Shown here piece after piece: positions 1 through 7,436 of a stretch of 31,104 nt of DNA. The translations under genes were made by a program, and so were the position numbers. The notes below the pieces were generated by a model. It saw only the letters and a list, made by a program, of their open reading frames with translations. It did not search any database and was not told the origin of the DNA. This stretch comes from Candidatus Falkowiibacteriota bacterium (GTDB lineage Bacteria; Patescibacteriota; Patescibacteriia; UBA11705; JACRDX01): the NCBI GenBank assembly GCA_016212745.1, contig JACRDX010000010.1:1-31104 (forward strand), read 5' to 3'. Every line of letters begins with the position of its first letter. Position 1 is the first letter of the stretch.

Positions 1-110
1 GGCAGAAATTGTTTTTGGACTTCAAAAATCCCTTCAAAATCCTTGCTGAAGCCGAGCCCCGCCTCTGGCGGGGCGAGGCAACAATCGCCCAAAATCCGAA
101 TTCTGAAAAT
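1..110. other. Window edge, no gene recognised
   Basis: No convincing start, stop or family similarity is visible here. The only clear structure is the GC-rich palindrome at 51-79. The minus strand is open through this piece, so the end of a gene beyond the window cannot be excluded. Confidence 0.4.
51..79. repeat. GC-rich palindrome, dispersed family
   Basis: Two nested arms (GCC/GGC outside, GCCCCGCC/GGCGGGGC inside) are separated by unpaired GA on each side and a TCT loop. The core closely resembles the hairpin at 27296-27314 inside a lipoprotein gene. The architecture of two stems with GA or GAA internal loops is also that of 261-297. Confidence 0.75.
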
Positions 111-198
111 TGGCGGAAGGGGAGGGATTTGAACCCTCGGTACCTTGCGGTACTCCGGTTTTCAAGACCGGTGCACTAAGCCACTATGCGACCCTTCC
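111..198 (-). tRNA. tRNA-Ser (anticodon UGA)
   Basis: On the minus strand the acceptor GGAAGGG (192-198) pairs with CCCTTCC (115-121), followed by a G discriminator and an encoded CCA (111-113). The anticodon loop CTTGAAA gives UGA, decoding UCN serine codons. A long variable arm (GTACCGCAAGGTAC-like) lies between the anticodon and T arms, as expected for class II tRNA-Ser. It sits downstream of tRNA-Asp and is probably cotranscribed with it. Confidence 0.93.
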
Positions 199-260
199 CT
201 ACTTTTAAAAAACGAACTCGTCCGCCGAAATTCCGCTTTGGCAAACGAAGGCCGGACTTG

Positions 261-297
261 TCCGCCGAAGCTCTGCCAGCGGCAGAGCGAAGGCGGA
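261..297. repeat. Palindrome between two tRNA genes
   Basis: An almost perfect inverted repeat: TCCGCC, GAA, GCTCTGCC, loop AGC, GGCAGAGC, GAA, GGCGGA. The opposed GAA/GAA triplets could form sheared G-A pairs in RNA. A degenerate second copy lies at about 220-255. The last three bases are already the 3' end of tRNA-Asp. A minimal relative, TCCGCCGAAGCGGCGGA, occurs inside thyX at 16420-16436. Confidence 0.8.
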
Positions 298-367
298 TCG
301 GACGGGACTCGAACCCGCGATCTCCCGCGTGACAGGCGGGTGTGTTAACCAGCTACACCACCGATCC
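294..367 (-). tRNA. tRNA-Asp (anticodon GUC)
   Basis: Acceptor GGATCGG (361-367) pairs with CCGATCC (295-301); the discriminator is G at 294. The D arm (GTGTAGCTGGTTAACACAC), an anticodon loop reading CTGTCAC (GUC, Asp) and the T arm CGGGTTCGAGTCCCG are all present. The following bases read CCT rather than CCA, so CCA must be added after transcription, unlike the neighbouring tRNA-Ser. Confidence 0.93.
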
Positions 368-371
368 ACTC

Positions 372-401
372 TGATGTGTTAATCCGCTACACCATTAATC
401 C
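372..401 (-). pseudogene. Duplicated 5' half of tRNA-Asp
   Basis: Directly upstream of tRNA-Asp the minus strand repeats its first about 30 nt: acceptor strand GGATTAAT and D arm GTGTAGCGGATTAACAC match the real gene at roughly 22 of 30 positions. Nothing resembling the anticodon stem, T arm or 3' acceptor follows before the true tRNA begins. It is therefore a partial duplication rather than a tRNA gene. Confidence 0.65.
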
Positions 402-417
402 ATAACAAATTGCTAAC

Positions 418-446
418 ATAATAATCAACGAAAGACGTTGTGTCAA
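418..446 (-). promoter_or_regulatory. Strong promoter for the tRNA cluster
   Basis: On the minus strand TTGACA (441-446) is followed by a 17-base spacer and TATTAT (418-423). Transcription would begin near 411, about 10 nt before the tRNA-half duplicate, and run into tRNA-Asp and tRNA-Ser. The spacer carries a small inverted repeat, CAACG/CGTTG. Confidence 0.75.
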
Positions 447-447
447 T

Positions 448-900
448 TTATTTATTCCCCGCTCTAAACAACTCCACGACCTTATCGCGCAAACCGCAAG
501 CGCGAGTAATACTCTTTAATACGGGAAGATTCTCTACAATGTCTTGAGGGTCCATTGGATACACCTCAATAGCCCGACGCGCTGTGTTTATTTTGAATTT
601 CAAATCTTTTGCCAAATATGTTTTGTCACTGCCCTGCAAACTTTGCGCAAAATCTAAGGTCTCAAATAATCCCTCAAAATCTTTGGCTTCTCGTATTAAC
701 AACATCCTAACTGTGTCGCGCAAATTCTGTTCTCGCGTCAGTGATGTTATTGGAATTTCACGACGACGAACTGCCTCAACTCTTCTTTGCAAATCTGAAC
801 TTATCGCATCGTATAATTGTTCCCACGTCATAGGTTTTTCTACAACCGCTTTTTTGCCTGCCTGCTCACCGCTTATTTTTTCAAAAATTTTTTTAAACAT
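448..900 (-). CDS. Hypothetical soluble protein, 150 aa
   Basis: I do not recognise the family. The protein is charged and predicted helical, with a basic N-terminus (MFKKIFEKISGE), arginine-rich stretches (RRVEAVRRRE) and no membrane segment or signal peptide. It is the last gene of a minus-strand operon after lgt, with a 21-base gap. No Shine-Dalgarno sequence precedes the ATG. The stop codon lies just below the -35 box of the tRNA promoter. Function is unknown; a cytoplasmic location is inferred only from the lack of hydrophobic segments. Confidence 0.75.
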   Translation of the reverse strand: MFKKIFEKISGEQAGKKAVVEKPMTWEQLYDAISSDLQRRVEAVRRREIPITSLTREQNLRDTVRMLLIREAKDFEGLFETLDFAQSLQGSDKTYLAKDLKFKINTARRAIEVYPMDPQDIVENLPVLKSITRACGLRDKVVELFRAGNK

Positions 901-921
901 ACATAAAAATTAATTTAAAAC

Positions 922-1737
922 TTATTTTTGCTTTATTTTCCGCATCAATTGCCAACTTAATATCACAACTCCAAAAACAAACAACCCTGCACTTATAATC
1001 TGCGCCCAACGAACTCCAAAAAGCAATGGGCTGTAATCTATTCTGACAAATTCCAAACAAAAACGCAAAATTGAATATAAAATTAAATATCCAAAAAAAA
1101 CCAATCCGCTAACCCGTACAGACGAGATATATCTCGTCTCTACCATAAAAAACAAAACTAACAAAATTGACAAAACAACCACGTTTCCCAAACTTTCATA
1201 CAATACTGTCGGGTGAAAAAATTCAAAACCAGAATATTGAGCTGGCCGCAACACCGAATCAATTGGAATCCCCCATCCCAAACTTGTTGGTTTGCCAAAA
1301 ATTTCCTGATTAAAATAATTTCCCCATCTGCCGATAATTTGCGCGGCGCACAAACCAATGGCCGACAAATCCAATAATTGCCAGATGTTAATTTTTTTGC
1401 CCTGCGCGAACATTATTGTCGCGGCGAATCCGCCAATCATTATTCCATGAACCGCTAGCCCGCCCTGCCAAATTTTCAAAATATCCAGCAAATTATCTTT
1501 GTACAATTCCCACGCGTACACAACATAATAAACACGCGCGCTAATAATTGAAAAAACCAGCCAGTAAACAGCCAAATCAAAAATATCATTCTTTTTAATT
1601 TCGTAAAATTTTGCCAATCGTAAAACTAAAAATAAGCCAATCAACCCACCGATGACCATCAGCAATCCATACCAGTGAATTTTTAATATTCCAAACTCTG
1701 CCAAATATGGCGTTGGATGATAAGTGTGCAAAAACAT
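922..1737 (-). CDS. lgt: Prolipoprotein diacylglyceryl transferase
   Basis: Lgt is an integral membrane enzyme that transfers diacylglycerol from phosphatidylglycerol to the lipobox cysteine of prolipoproteins. Family marks include HWYGLL near the N-terminus, LAVHG, the signature around GRWGNYFNQEIFG (about residues 136-148), and RFCLEFVR near the C-terminus, with about seven hydrophobic segments. Length (271 aa) is normal. It follows a small unknown gene by 4 bases. The palindrome at 1116-1143 lies inside the gene and encodes VETRYISSVR in a loop between two membrane helices, where most Lgt proteins have only a few charged residues. The two lipoproteins later in this window are likely substrates. 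Confidence 0.95.
   Translation of the reverse strand: MFLHTYHPTPYLAEFGILKIHWYGLLMVIGGLIGLFLVLRLAKFYEIKKNDIFDLAVYWLVFSIISARVYYVVYAWELYKDNLLDILKIWQGGLAVHGIMIGGFAATIMFAQGKKINIWQLLDLSAIGLCAAQIIGRWGNYFNQEIFGKPTSLGWGIPIDSVLRPAQYSGFEFFHPTVLYESLGNVVVLSILLVLFFMVETRYISSVRVSGLVFFGYLILYSILRFCLEFVRIDYSPLLFGVRWAQIISAGLFVFGVVILSWQLMRKIKQK
1116..1143. repeat. 28-bp palindrome inside lgt
   Basis: The arms GTACAGACGAGATA and TATCTCGTCTCTAC pair with one mismatch. The copy at 10402-10429 is intergenic, perfect and almost identical; similarity extends into the flanks (ATCCGC upstream, CATA downstream). Here the element is translated in frame as part of Lgt. Confidence 0.85.
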
Positions 1738-1741
1738 AAAA

Positions 1742-2065
1742 CTACTTCTTGGCTGTTTTTTTGATTTTCCGCAATTTCGCGTCTATTTCACTCCATTTTG
1801 CAACCAGCTCTTTTTCAACAATTTCCCACGCGCCAACTGACAATGTCTTGTTCTTTTTGAAATCAGCAACGACATTTTTTACGACTTTCGCGTATTGCCC
1901 TTTTGTCACTTTTTTCAAACTGTCCAAATCGCACAAAATCGCTGCCAATGCTTGGCTTGCTATTTTTTTAATTTCCTCTGCCTTTTTCAATGTTTTTTTG
2001 TCTAAAAATAATGATGCGACTGCCGCGGCAAGCACCAACGACGGCACAATTTTTTTCAATTTCAT
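1742..2065 (-). CDS. Small helical protein with hydrophobic N-terminus
   Basis: 107 aa, family not recognised. Residues 1-20 form a short basic start plus a hydrophobic run (IVPSLVLAAAVASLFL), either an uncleaved anchor or a signal sequence. The rest is lysine-rich and helical (KKTLKKAEEIKKIASQAL; KLRKIKKTAKK). It is the first gene of the operon with lgt, preceded by an extended -10 promoter about 22 bases upstream. No Shine-Dalgarno sequence is visible. A membrane-anchored basic protein is inferred; role unknown. Confidence 0.7.
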   Translation of the reverse strand: MKLKKIVPSLVLAAAVASLFLDKKTLKKAEEIKKIASQALAAILCDLDSLKKVTKGQYAKVVKNVVADFKKNKTLSVGAWEIVEKELVAKWSEIDAKLRKIKKTAKK

Positions 2066-2087
2066 ATGTTTTAAAATTATTTCTTAA

Positions 2088-2096
2088 ATTATAGCA
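2088..2096 (-). promoter_or_regulatory. Extended -10 promoter of the lgt operon
   Basis: The minus strand reads TGCTATAAT, a perfect extended -10, with a poor -35 (TCGACC) 17 bases upstream. Predicted start near 2081 gives a leader of about 16 nt before the ATG at 2065. Confidence 0.6.
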
Positions 2097-2131
2097 CAAA
2101 AACCGTTTCCGGTCGACAAACTCCGTCAAAA

Positions 2132-2332
2132 TCAACCATCGTCTCGCATCATCAACAATCGCCGCATTAATCCGTGACCGTTGAGATGCTTTAAAAGCCC
2201 AAAATATGATTGCAAACTTTGATTGTATGCCGCAGCACCGATAATACCCGCCTCCAAACTTTTCCGCAGGCACAACATCTTTCTAAACATCCGTTTTTTC
2301 GTTTTTGTCCGCACAATACGATAATGTGCACG
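2132..2332 (-). pseudogene. C-terminal remnant of a reverse transcriptase
   Basis: The minus strand encodes about 66 residues resembling the end of group II/retron-type RNA-directed DNA polymerases: an RAHYRIVRTKTKKRMFRK segment (compare the RPHYRVLR-TKTKRR type region) followed by SLQSYFGLLKHLNGHGLMRR, the SYxGxxKHxN motif of the thumb region. It ends at a TGA (2132-2134). The reading frame runs straight into the left end of the insertion sequence, and no N-terminal part (YxDD palm) exists on the other side of it. The gene was therefore truncated by IS insertion plus deletion. No DGR template or variable repeat is visible nearby. Confidence 0.55.
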
Positions 2333-2345
2333 GACATATTGCACT
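2330..2345. repeat. Left terminal inverted repeat of the IS
   Basis: ACGGACATATTGCACT, exact complement of 3289-3304. Confidence 0.85.
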
Positions 2346-2368
2346 TTTCAGGGTAAAATGTAGGGCAT

Positions 2369-3310
2369 ATGACAAGTATGCCAAAAAATGACAAGGATGC
2401 TAAATTTAGATGGATTAAACCCATTTTAGATGGCGATCTTACCCTTAAAACAATGGTTAAAATATGCCCATTTTCCGAACGCTCTCTTAAATACTGGCTT
2501 GCCCACTACCGACACGAAGGTTTTACCGGCTTACAAAATAAATCCACCCGCCCCAAATCCAATGCCAATGAAACGTCTATTCGCATCAAAGAACGAATCT
2601 TAGAGCTCAGGGCAGATACGAATCTTTGTGCCCAGAAATTACACTGGAAGCTATTGAGAGAGGGCGTTCGCGTTCATCCGAGAACCATCGGCAAGATTTT
2701 AAAACAGCAAGGTCTTGTCAGAAAATATCGTTCACGCAAAAACAAACCAAACAAAACACGCGCGTGGCAGCGCGGAGACATGGTGGCAATAGATGTAAAA
2801 TATGTTCCGGATAAAATACAAGGAAAGAAATATTACCAATTTACAGCAATAGACTGCGCCAGTCGCTGGCGCCACATGGAAATATATGACAGCGCCACAA
2901 ACTATTCGGCAATAGAATTTTTAAAACAAGTGGTTAAAATAGCCGACTTTCAAATTAAAGCGGTGAAGACAGACAATGGAAGTTGTTTTACGAATAGATA
3001 TACTGGTTAGTTGAAAAGCACTGATCCATTAAATCCACGGATACATGCATTTGACCAAGAATGTGCTAAGATTGGGACAGTGCATTACTTAATTGATCCG
3101 GGCAAGCCTGCTCAAAATGGCTGCGTGGAGCGCAGCCATGGTTCAGACCAGAGACATTTGTATGACAGATTCAAATTTAATACGTTAGAGGAATTACGAT
3201 ATAGAGTCAGATTGTGGAATATGTACTACAATGATTTAGAACATTGCGCTTTAAATGGATTAACCCCTAACCAAGCCCTTCTTTCCCGAGTGCAATATGT
3301 CCGTTCCTAA
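2369..3310 (+). pseudogene. IS481-like transposase interrupted by in-frame TAG
   Basis: The protein has an N-terminal helix-turn-helix region (about residues 20-60), a second helical region with PRTIGKILKQQGL, then an rve-type DDE core. The first Asp is in AIDVKYV, the second in KTDNGS, and the Glu in NGCVERSHGSDQ. A TAG at 3008-3010 separates the second Asp from the Glu; the frame does not change and homology resumes at once (LKSTDPLNPRIHAFD), so this is a single nonsense codon rather than a frameshift. Without readthrough the product lacks the catalytic Glu and would be inactive. The stop TAA (3308-3310) lies at the IS end. Confidence 0.85.
3289..3304. repeat. Right terminal inverted repeat of the IS
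   Basis: Exact inverted copy of 2330-2345; it encodes the last residues of the transposase. Confidence 0.85.
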
Positions 3311-3324
3311 AACAACACCCTCTG

Positions 3325-3353
3325 TTGACGCTAATATTTTTTTCTGATATACT
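3325..3353 (+). promoter_or_regulatory. rpmE promoter, leaderless arrangement
   Basis: TTGACG (3325-3330), 17-base spacer, TATACT (3348-3353). Only 8 bases separate the -10 from the rpmE ATG (3362), so the predicted transcript starts at or 1-2 nt before the start codon. It lies just 21 bases beyond the IS end. Confidence 0.75.
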
Positions 3354-3361
3354 TTTCCTAT

Positions 3362-3637
3362 ATGAAAAAAGACATTCATCCAAAATACTACACGAACGCG
3401 AAAATCACTTGCGCGTGCGGAAATGTCCTGATGGTTGGCTCAACCCAAGAGGATATTAAAGTTGACCTTTGCTCAAAGTGTCATCCTTTTTATACTGGCA
3501 AACAAAAGATTGTTGATAGCGCTCGCCGCGTTGAAAAATTCACAGAGCGCCAAGCGAAAAAATCAACTGCTGTCAAAAGCAAGCGCGTTAAAAAAGCTGC
3601 GAATCGCGCAAAAAAAACAGAAAAAACTAAACAATAG
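3362..3637 (+). CDS. rpmE: 50S ribosomal protein L31
   Basis: L31 forms a bridge between ribosomal subunits. The N-terminal 55 residues carry the family features: MKKDIHPKYY, the zinc-type cysteines CACGN and CSKCHPFYTGKQK. After about residue 60 the protein continues with a lysine-rich tail (to 91 aa), longer than the usual 65-75 aa but common as a basic extension. It is a single-gene unit between its own promoter and a terminator at 3644-3687. There is no Shine-Dalgarno sequence; the promoter position suggests leaderless translation. Confidence 0.95.
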   Translation: MKKDIHPKYYTNAKITCACGNVLMVGSTQEDIKVDLCSKCHPFYTGKQKIVDSARRVEKFTERQAKKSTAVKSKRVKKAANRAKKTEKTKQ

Positions 3638-3643
3638 CAAAGA

Positions 3644-3687
3644 AAAACCGCTCCAGCTAGCCATTTATTTAGGAGCGGTTTTATTTT
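3644..3687 (+). terminator. Rho-independent terminator after rpmE
   Basis: AAAACCGCTCC (3644-3654) pairs with GGAGCGGTTTT (3672-3682), followed by TATTTT. Confidence 0.85.
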
Positions 3688-3697
3688 AGAAACATAA

Positions 3698-3786
3698 ATC
3701 GGATATCGGTTGTGGTGTCGATGCTCGTATCGAAGAACGTTAAACGTTAAACGAATACCGAAACGAGCCTCAAAGCCGATTACCGA
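3698..3786 (+). repeat. About 85-bp element, copy A (before prfA)
   Basis: Starts ATCGGATATCGGTTG and ends near TTACCGA, 18 bases before the prfA ATG. It shares its whole length with 9352-9433 (reverse strand, before rodA) and 29871-29952 (before murA). Shared blocks are ATCGGATATCGG, TCGA, CGT-TCG, AACGT-AAACGT-AA, CCGAAACGAGC-TC and ACCGA. Internal arms (CGTTTCG/CGAAACG) suggest an RNA or cruciform hairpin, though this copy has a mismatch in that stem. Confidence 0.8.
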
Positions 3787-3804
3787 ATACCGTGAATTAA
3801 ATAT

Positions 3805-4833
<1,029 letters not shown>

Positions 4834-4953
4834 TTAAATTTTGAATTCCTCAATTTTGAATTTTGATTGAATGACTTAATGTTTCAAAATTTAATCATTC
4901 AAACATTCAGGTTTGATTCAAAATTAAAAATTCAAAATTCAAAATTCCACACG
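4834..4953. repeat. AT-rich spacer with TTTTGAATT-type repeats
   Basis: Words TCAAAATT, TTTTGAATT and their complements alternate in this prfA-prmC gap, giving several weak inverted repeats. Similar AT-rich repeat-filled spacers lie at 8080-8189, 23151-23192 and 26210-26335. An upstream in-frame ATG at 4867 would translate the repeat, which argues for the later prmC start. Confidence 0.5.
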
Positions 4954-5865
4954 ATGTCTCTTTCTATAAACGCCGCCCTAACGCTTGCGGCACAAAAATT
5001 AGCAGCGGCCAGAATAACATCCCCGCACCTAGACGCTGATGTTCTTTTGAGTTTTGTTTTGAAAAAATCAAAAGAATTTTTGTATAGTCATAGCGAGCAA
5101 ATATTGAAGCGCGCGCAATATTCAAAATATAAAAAATTAATAAACCAGCGCGCGCGATATTTTCCTGTCGCCTATTTAACAAACCATAAAGAATTTTTCG
5201 GATTGGATTTTTATGTTGATAAAAACGTTTTAATACCGCGGCCAGAAACAGAATTATTGGTTGAGCGCGCGTTGCGCGCGATGGAAACAATTAAAAACAA
5301 AAACGCAACCATCGCGGATATTGGAACTGGCAGCGGCTGCGTTGCGATTTCTATTGCAAAAAATATAAACGCGCGCGTTTTTGCGGTGGATATTTCATCA
5401 ACCGCTTTAAAAATTGCCCGCAAAAACGCGCGCGCCATTTGTACAGACGCGGCCGCCGCCGTTGGCGGGGTGAACATGCCACGTCTCTCTCGTAAAAAAA
5501 TCAAATTTTTACACGGTAATTTATTGGAACCTCTGAAAAATAAAAAACTGGATATTATCATTGCCAACCTCCCCTACTGGTATGACAATGATATGAAAAA
5601 TTTATTAAAATCTTCTTGGTCAAAATCTATAAAATACGAACCGCAAATTGCGATAAAGGGCGGCAAAACAGGCCTTTCAATTTACCGCAAATTTTTCCAA
5701 CAAATCAGCCAGCTTAAATACCGACCAAAATATATTTTAACGGAAATTGACCATCGCCAAACAAAATCAATAAGCGCGTTTATTAAAAAAATCTTACCCA
5801 ATAGCAAGATTCAAGTATTTCAAGATTTGAACAAAAAAGACCGCGTTATTGTTGTGACAATTTAA
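4954..5865 (+). CDS. prmC: Release factor glutamine methyltransferase
   Basis: PrmC (HemK) methylates the glutamine of the GGQ motif in release factors, using S-adenosylmethionine. Marks are PRPETE (residues 95-100), the SAM-binding DIGTGSGCVA (122-131) and the catalytic tetrapeptide, here NLPY (205-208) in place of the common NPPY. Residues 162-180 (ICTDAAAAVGG...LSR) form an extra loop before IKFLHGNLL, exactly where the palindrome at 5441-5490 lies. I start at the ATG at 4954 because the family N-terminus begins there; residues upstream come from an AT-rich repeat. The 3' end overlaps a convergent gene by 20 bases. Confidence 0.92.
   Translation: MSLSINAALTLAAQKLAAARITSPHLDADVLLSFVLKKSKEFLYSHSEQILKRAQYSKYKKLINQRARYFPVAYLTNHKEFFGLDFYVDKNVLIPRPETELLVERALRAMETIKNKNATIADIGTGSGCVAISIAKNINARVFAVDISSTALKIARKNARAICTDAAAAVGGVNMPRLSRKKIKFLHGNLLEPLKNKKLDIIIANLPYWYDNDMKNLLKSSWSKSIKYEPQIAIKGGKTGLSIYRKFFQQISQLKYRPKYILTEIDHRQTKSISAFIKKILPNSKIQVFQDLNKKDRVIVVTI
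5441..5490. repeat. Palindrome-family element inside prmC
   Basis: Begins GTACAGACG and ends CGTCTCTCTC, the same arms as the elements at 1116-1143 and 10402-10429, but with a longer GC-rich centre (GCCGCCGTTGGCGG). It is translated in frame as the extra loop of PrmC. Confidence 0.6.
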
Positions 5866-6343
5866 TCTCAACAACATTTCCGAATTCTTTTTCCAACTTA
5901 TCCAAAGTTGGTTTTATTTTTTCCACATCTTTTCCAATATCTAACACGGCCGCATAATCTCCTTGAACAACTTTTGTGTTCAATGGATATTTTTGCAAAT
6001 CAGGAAAATCGGCCAAAAAATTGTTTATAAATTTTTCAGTTTGTTCTGGCGTTGATTGTTTAAAAAAAATTTTAAAAAATATTTTATTTTGCGCGTCAGT
6101 CTGTAACGCCTGCAACTTTTCCTTAATACTTTCAATGGTCTGCTCGTTCAACGTAGCGCTATTATTTTGTTGCGACTCAACATTTGTTGTTGGCAAATCT
6201 ATTTCTGGAATAAATTCTGGCAAATCAAAGTGCGGCGGCTTTGATAAATCAATTCCTCGCAACCGATTTATTCCATAAATCGCAAAGCCGCCGCCCAAAA
6301 TAACGACAAGAACAAACACCGCGACTTTTTCATTAGTTTTCAT
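5846..6343 (-). CDS. Membrane-anchored protein of unknown function, 165 aa
   Basis: Family not recognised. A short cytoplasmic start (MKTNEKVA) precedes one membrane helix (about residues 8-26, VFVLVVILGGGFAIYGI), then a Pro/Asp-rich linker (about 30-60) and a soluble extracytoplasmic domain (about 65-165) of mixed helix and strand, with QTEKFINNFLADFPDLQKYP. It is the third gene of a minus-strand unit after rplY and the DUF3048 gene, 41 bases downstream of the latter. It overlaps the convergent prmC by 20 bases. No Shine-Dalgarno sequence. Confidence 0.75.
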   Translation of the reverse strand: MKTNEKVAVFVLVVILGGGFAIYGINRLRGIDLSKPPHFDLPEFIPEIDLPTTNVESQQNNSATLNEQTIESIKEKLQALQTDAQNKIFFKIFFKQSTPEQTEKFINNFLADFPDLQKYPLNTKVVQGDYAAVLDIGKDVEKIKPTLDKLEKEFGNVVEIKLSQQ

Positions 6344-6384
6344 AGTTAATTAACTACAAGCTATCTTGCTACTTTCCTACCAGC

Positions 6385-7434
6385 CTAATAAGCTACTTTC
6401 ACCCCACTATCAACAACCTCAATCCACGTTGATCCTTTGTTAAATTTAATTTCCTGATTCAATTCATCAAAAAACGTTGTCCTGCTTTTTTCTGTTGATT
6501 TATTCCACTTGCCTTTTACAACCTTGCCATCCAAAAATACAACGGCCTTGCCAGTCCCGATTGTTTTAACTTCACGGCGGCCAACGTTGTCTTTAACAAT
6601 AAAATCAACATACATCAGCACTAAATTTTTCGCCGACAATTCCACGTCATGGTCAGCTTGAAATCGCGAATAGCTATTTGAAACTTTATTATATTTCCAA
6701 CTTACCGCAAAATCTTTATTCCCAAAATCAATGCTGATTTCCTGCGTTTCCGGACGGCCGGACATTTCCGCGTCATCTTTAAACTGCCACGTTGCAAAAC
6801 CAATTTTATTTTCAAACCAATTTTTGTCTGTCAACGCTTGCTTCAACAACTCTGCGGACGTAAAAATATTGTACGGCGCAACTTTATTCCAACTGCGATA
6901 AAAATATTGTTGATTGTAAAACTCATTCAAATCTTTTGCCCCGTTTTTCTTTAACAAATTCAGCGCATCAGGACTGCCGCCGCAATGCGCGTAAACAGCG
7001 TTTAACTCGTTTGCCCAATCAACAAAATACGGCCGCGCAGAACGCACTGGCCCGATTTTGTCAGGTAGATTTTCAGAAAAATAAAACGCCAAAAATCTGG
7101 TGTATGGAAATTCCGCAATGGCCTCAAAAACCAAGTCCGCTTTGTCCAAACCTTTTTGCGGTCTGGCTATTGGCGAATTGTCAAACATCACGCCAACCAC
7201 TTGCTGTTTTTGCGGCAATGCTTTCAAACAAACGCCTGACAGCGGATTTGTTGCCAAACAAGGCGCCTCAAGAATTGGCGCAGGATTTGGCGCAACAACT
7301 TGCTCTGTTTTGGATTTAAAATTAATATTGCTGATTTTTACCAAACCAACTAACAATAAAAATCCGCAAACTCCCATTGTTATTAAAAATTTCAGCGGCC
7401 GCGCCTGCGGCCGAGGTCTTAATCTTCTTCCCAT
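6385..7434 (-). CDS. DUF3048 (YerB-like) membrane-anchored protein
   Basis: Residues 14-34 form one membrane helix after an arginine-rich start, then a short linker. From about residue 78 the DUF3048/YerB signature is clear: VVGVMFDNSPIARPQKGL, ADLVFEAIAEFPYTRFLAFY, DKIGPVRSARPYFVDWA (126-141) and HCGGSPDAL. The C-terminal part (about 215-349) matches the second conserved block ending in GSTWIEVV. The molecular function of the family is not established; the protein should face the outside of the membrane. Its ATG lies 2 bases after the rplY stop. A perfect GC-rich hairpin (7396-7413) lies in the codons for the arginine-rich N-terminus. A GAGGAG 11 bases upstream, within rplY, could act as a weak ribosome binding site. 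Confidence 0.88.
   Translation of the reverse strand: MGRRLRPRPQARPLKFLITMGVCGFLLLVGLVKISNINFKSKTEQVVAPNPAPILEAPCLATNPLSGVCLKALPQKQQVVGVMFDNSPIARPQKGLDKADLVFEAIAEFPYTRFLAFYFSENLPDKIGPVRSARPYFVDWANELNAVYAHCGGSPDALNLLKKNGAKDLNEFYNQQYFYRSWNKVAPYNIFTSAELLKQALTDKNWFENKIGFATWQFKDDAEMSGRPETQEISIDFGNKDFAVSWKYNKVSNSYSRFQADHDVELSAKNLVLMYVDFIVKDNVGRREVKTIGTGKAVVFLDGKVVKGKWNKSTEKSRTTFFDELNQEIKFNKGSTWIEVVDSGVKVAY
7396..7413. repeat. GC-rich hairpin at the DUF3048 gene start
   Basis: CGGCCGC, loop GCCT, GCGGCCG: perfect 7-bp arms within codons 8-13. It may be a codon-level coincidence or another member of the GC-rich palindromes; on mRNA it would be a strong stem soon after the start codon. Confidence 0.5.
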
Positions 7435-7436
7435 TT

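Larger units (their letters stand above)
2330..3304 (+). mobile_element. IS481-like insertion sequence
   Basis: A single DDE transposase reading frame is flanked by perfect 16-bp terminal inverted repeats ACGGACATATTGCACT (2330-2345, and its complement 3289-3304). The right repeat overlaps the end of the transposase gene. No obvious target duplication is seen directly outside the repeats, in keeping with a rearranged insertion next to the truncated reverse transcriptase. Confidence 0.8.

Noticed and set aside
145..348. 67-aa reading frame across the tRNA genes
   Set aside because: It is a by-product of the two tRNA genes and palindromes on the opposite strand.
3008..3010. Recoded TAG as a sense codon throughout the genome
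   Set aside because: TAG ends several complete genes here (rpmE, nusG, gatB, mraY, ftsW), so it works as a normal stop. The two suspicious TAGs are better explained as mutations or local readthrough.
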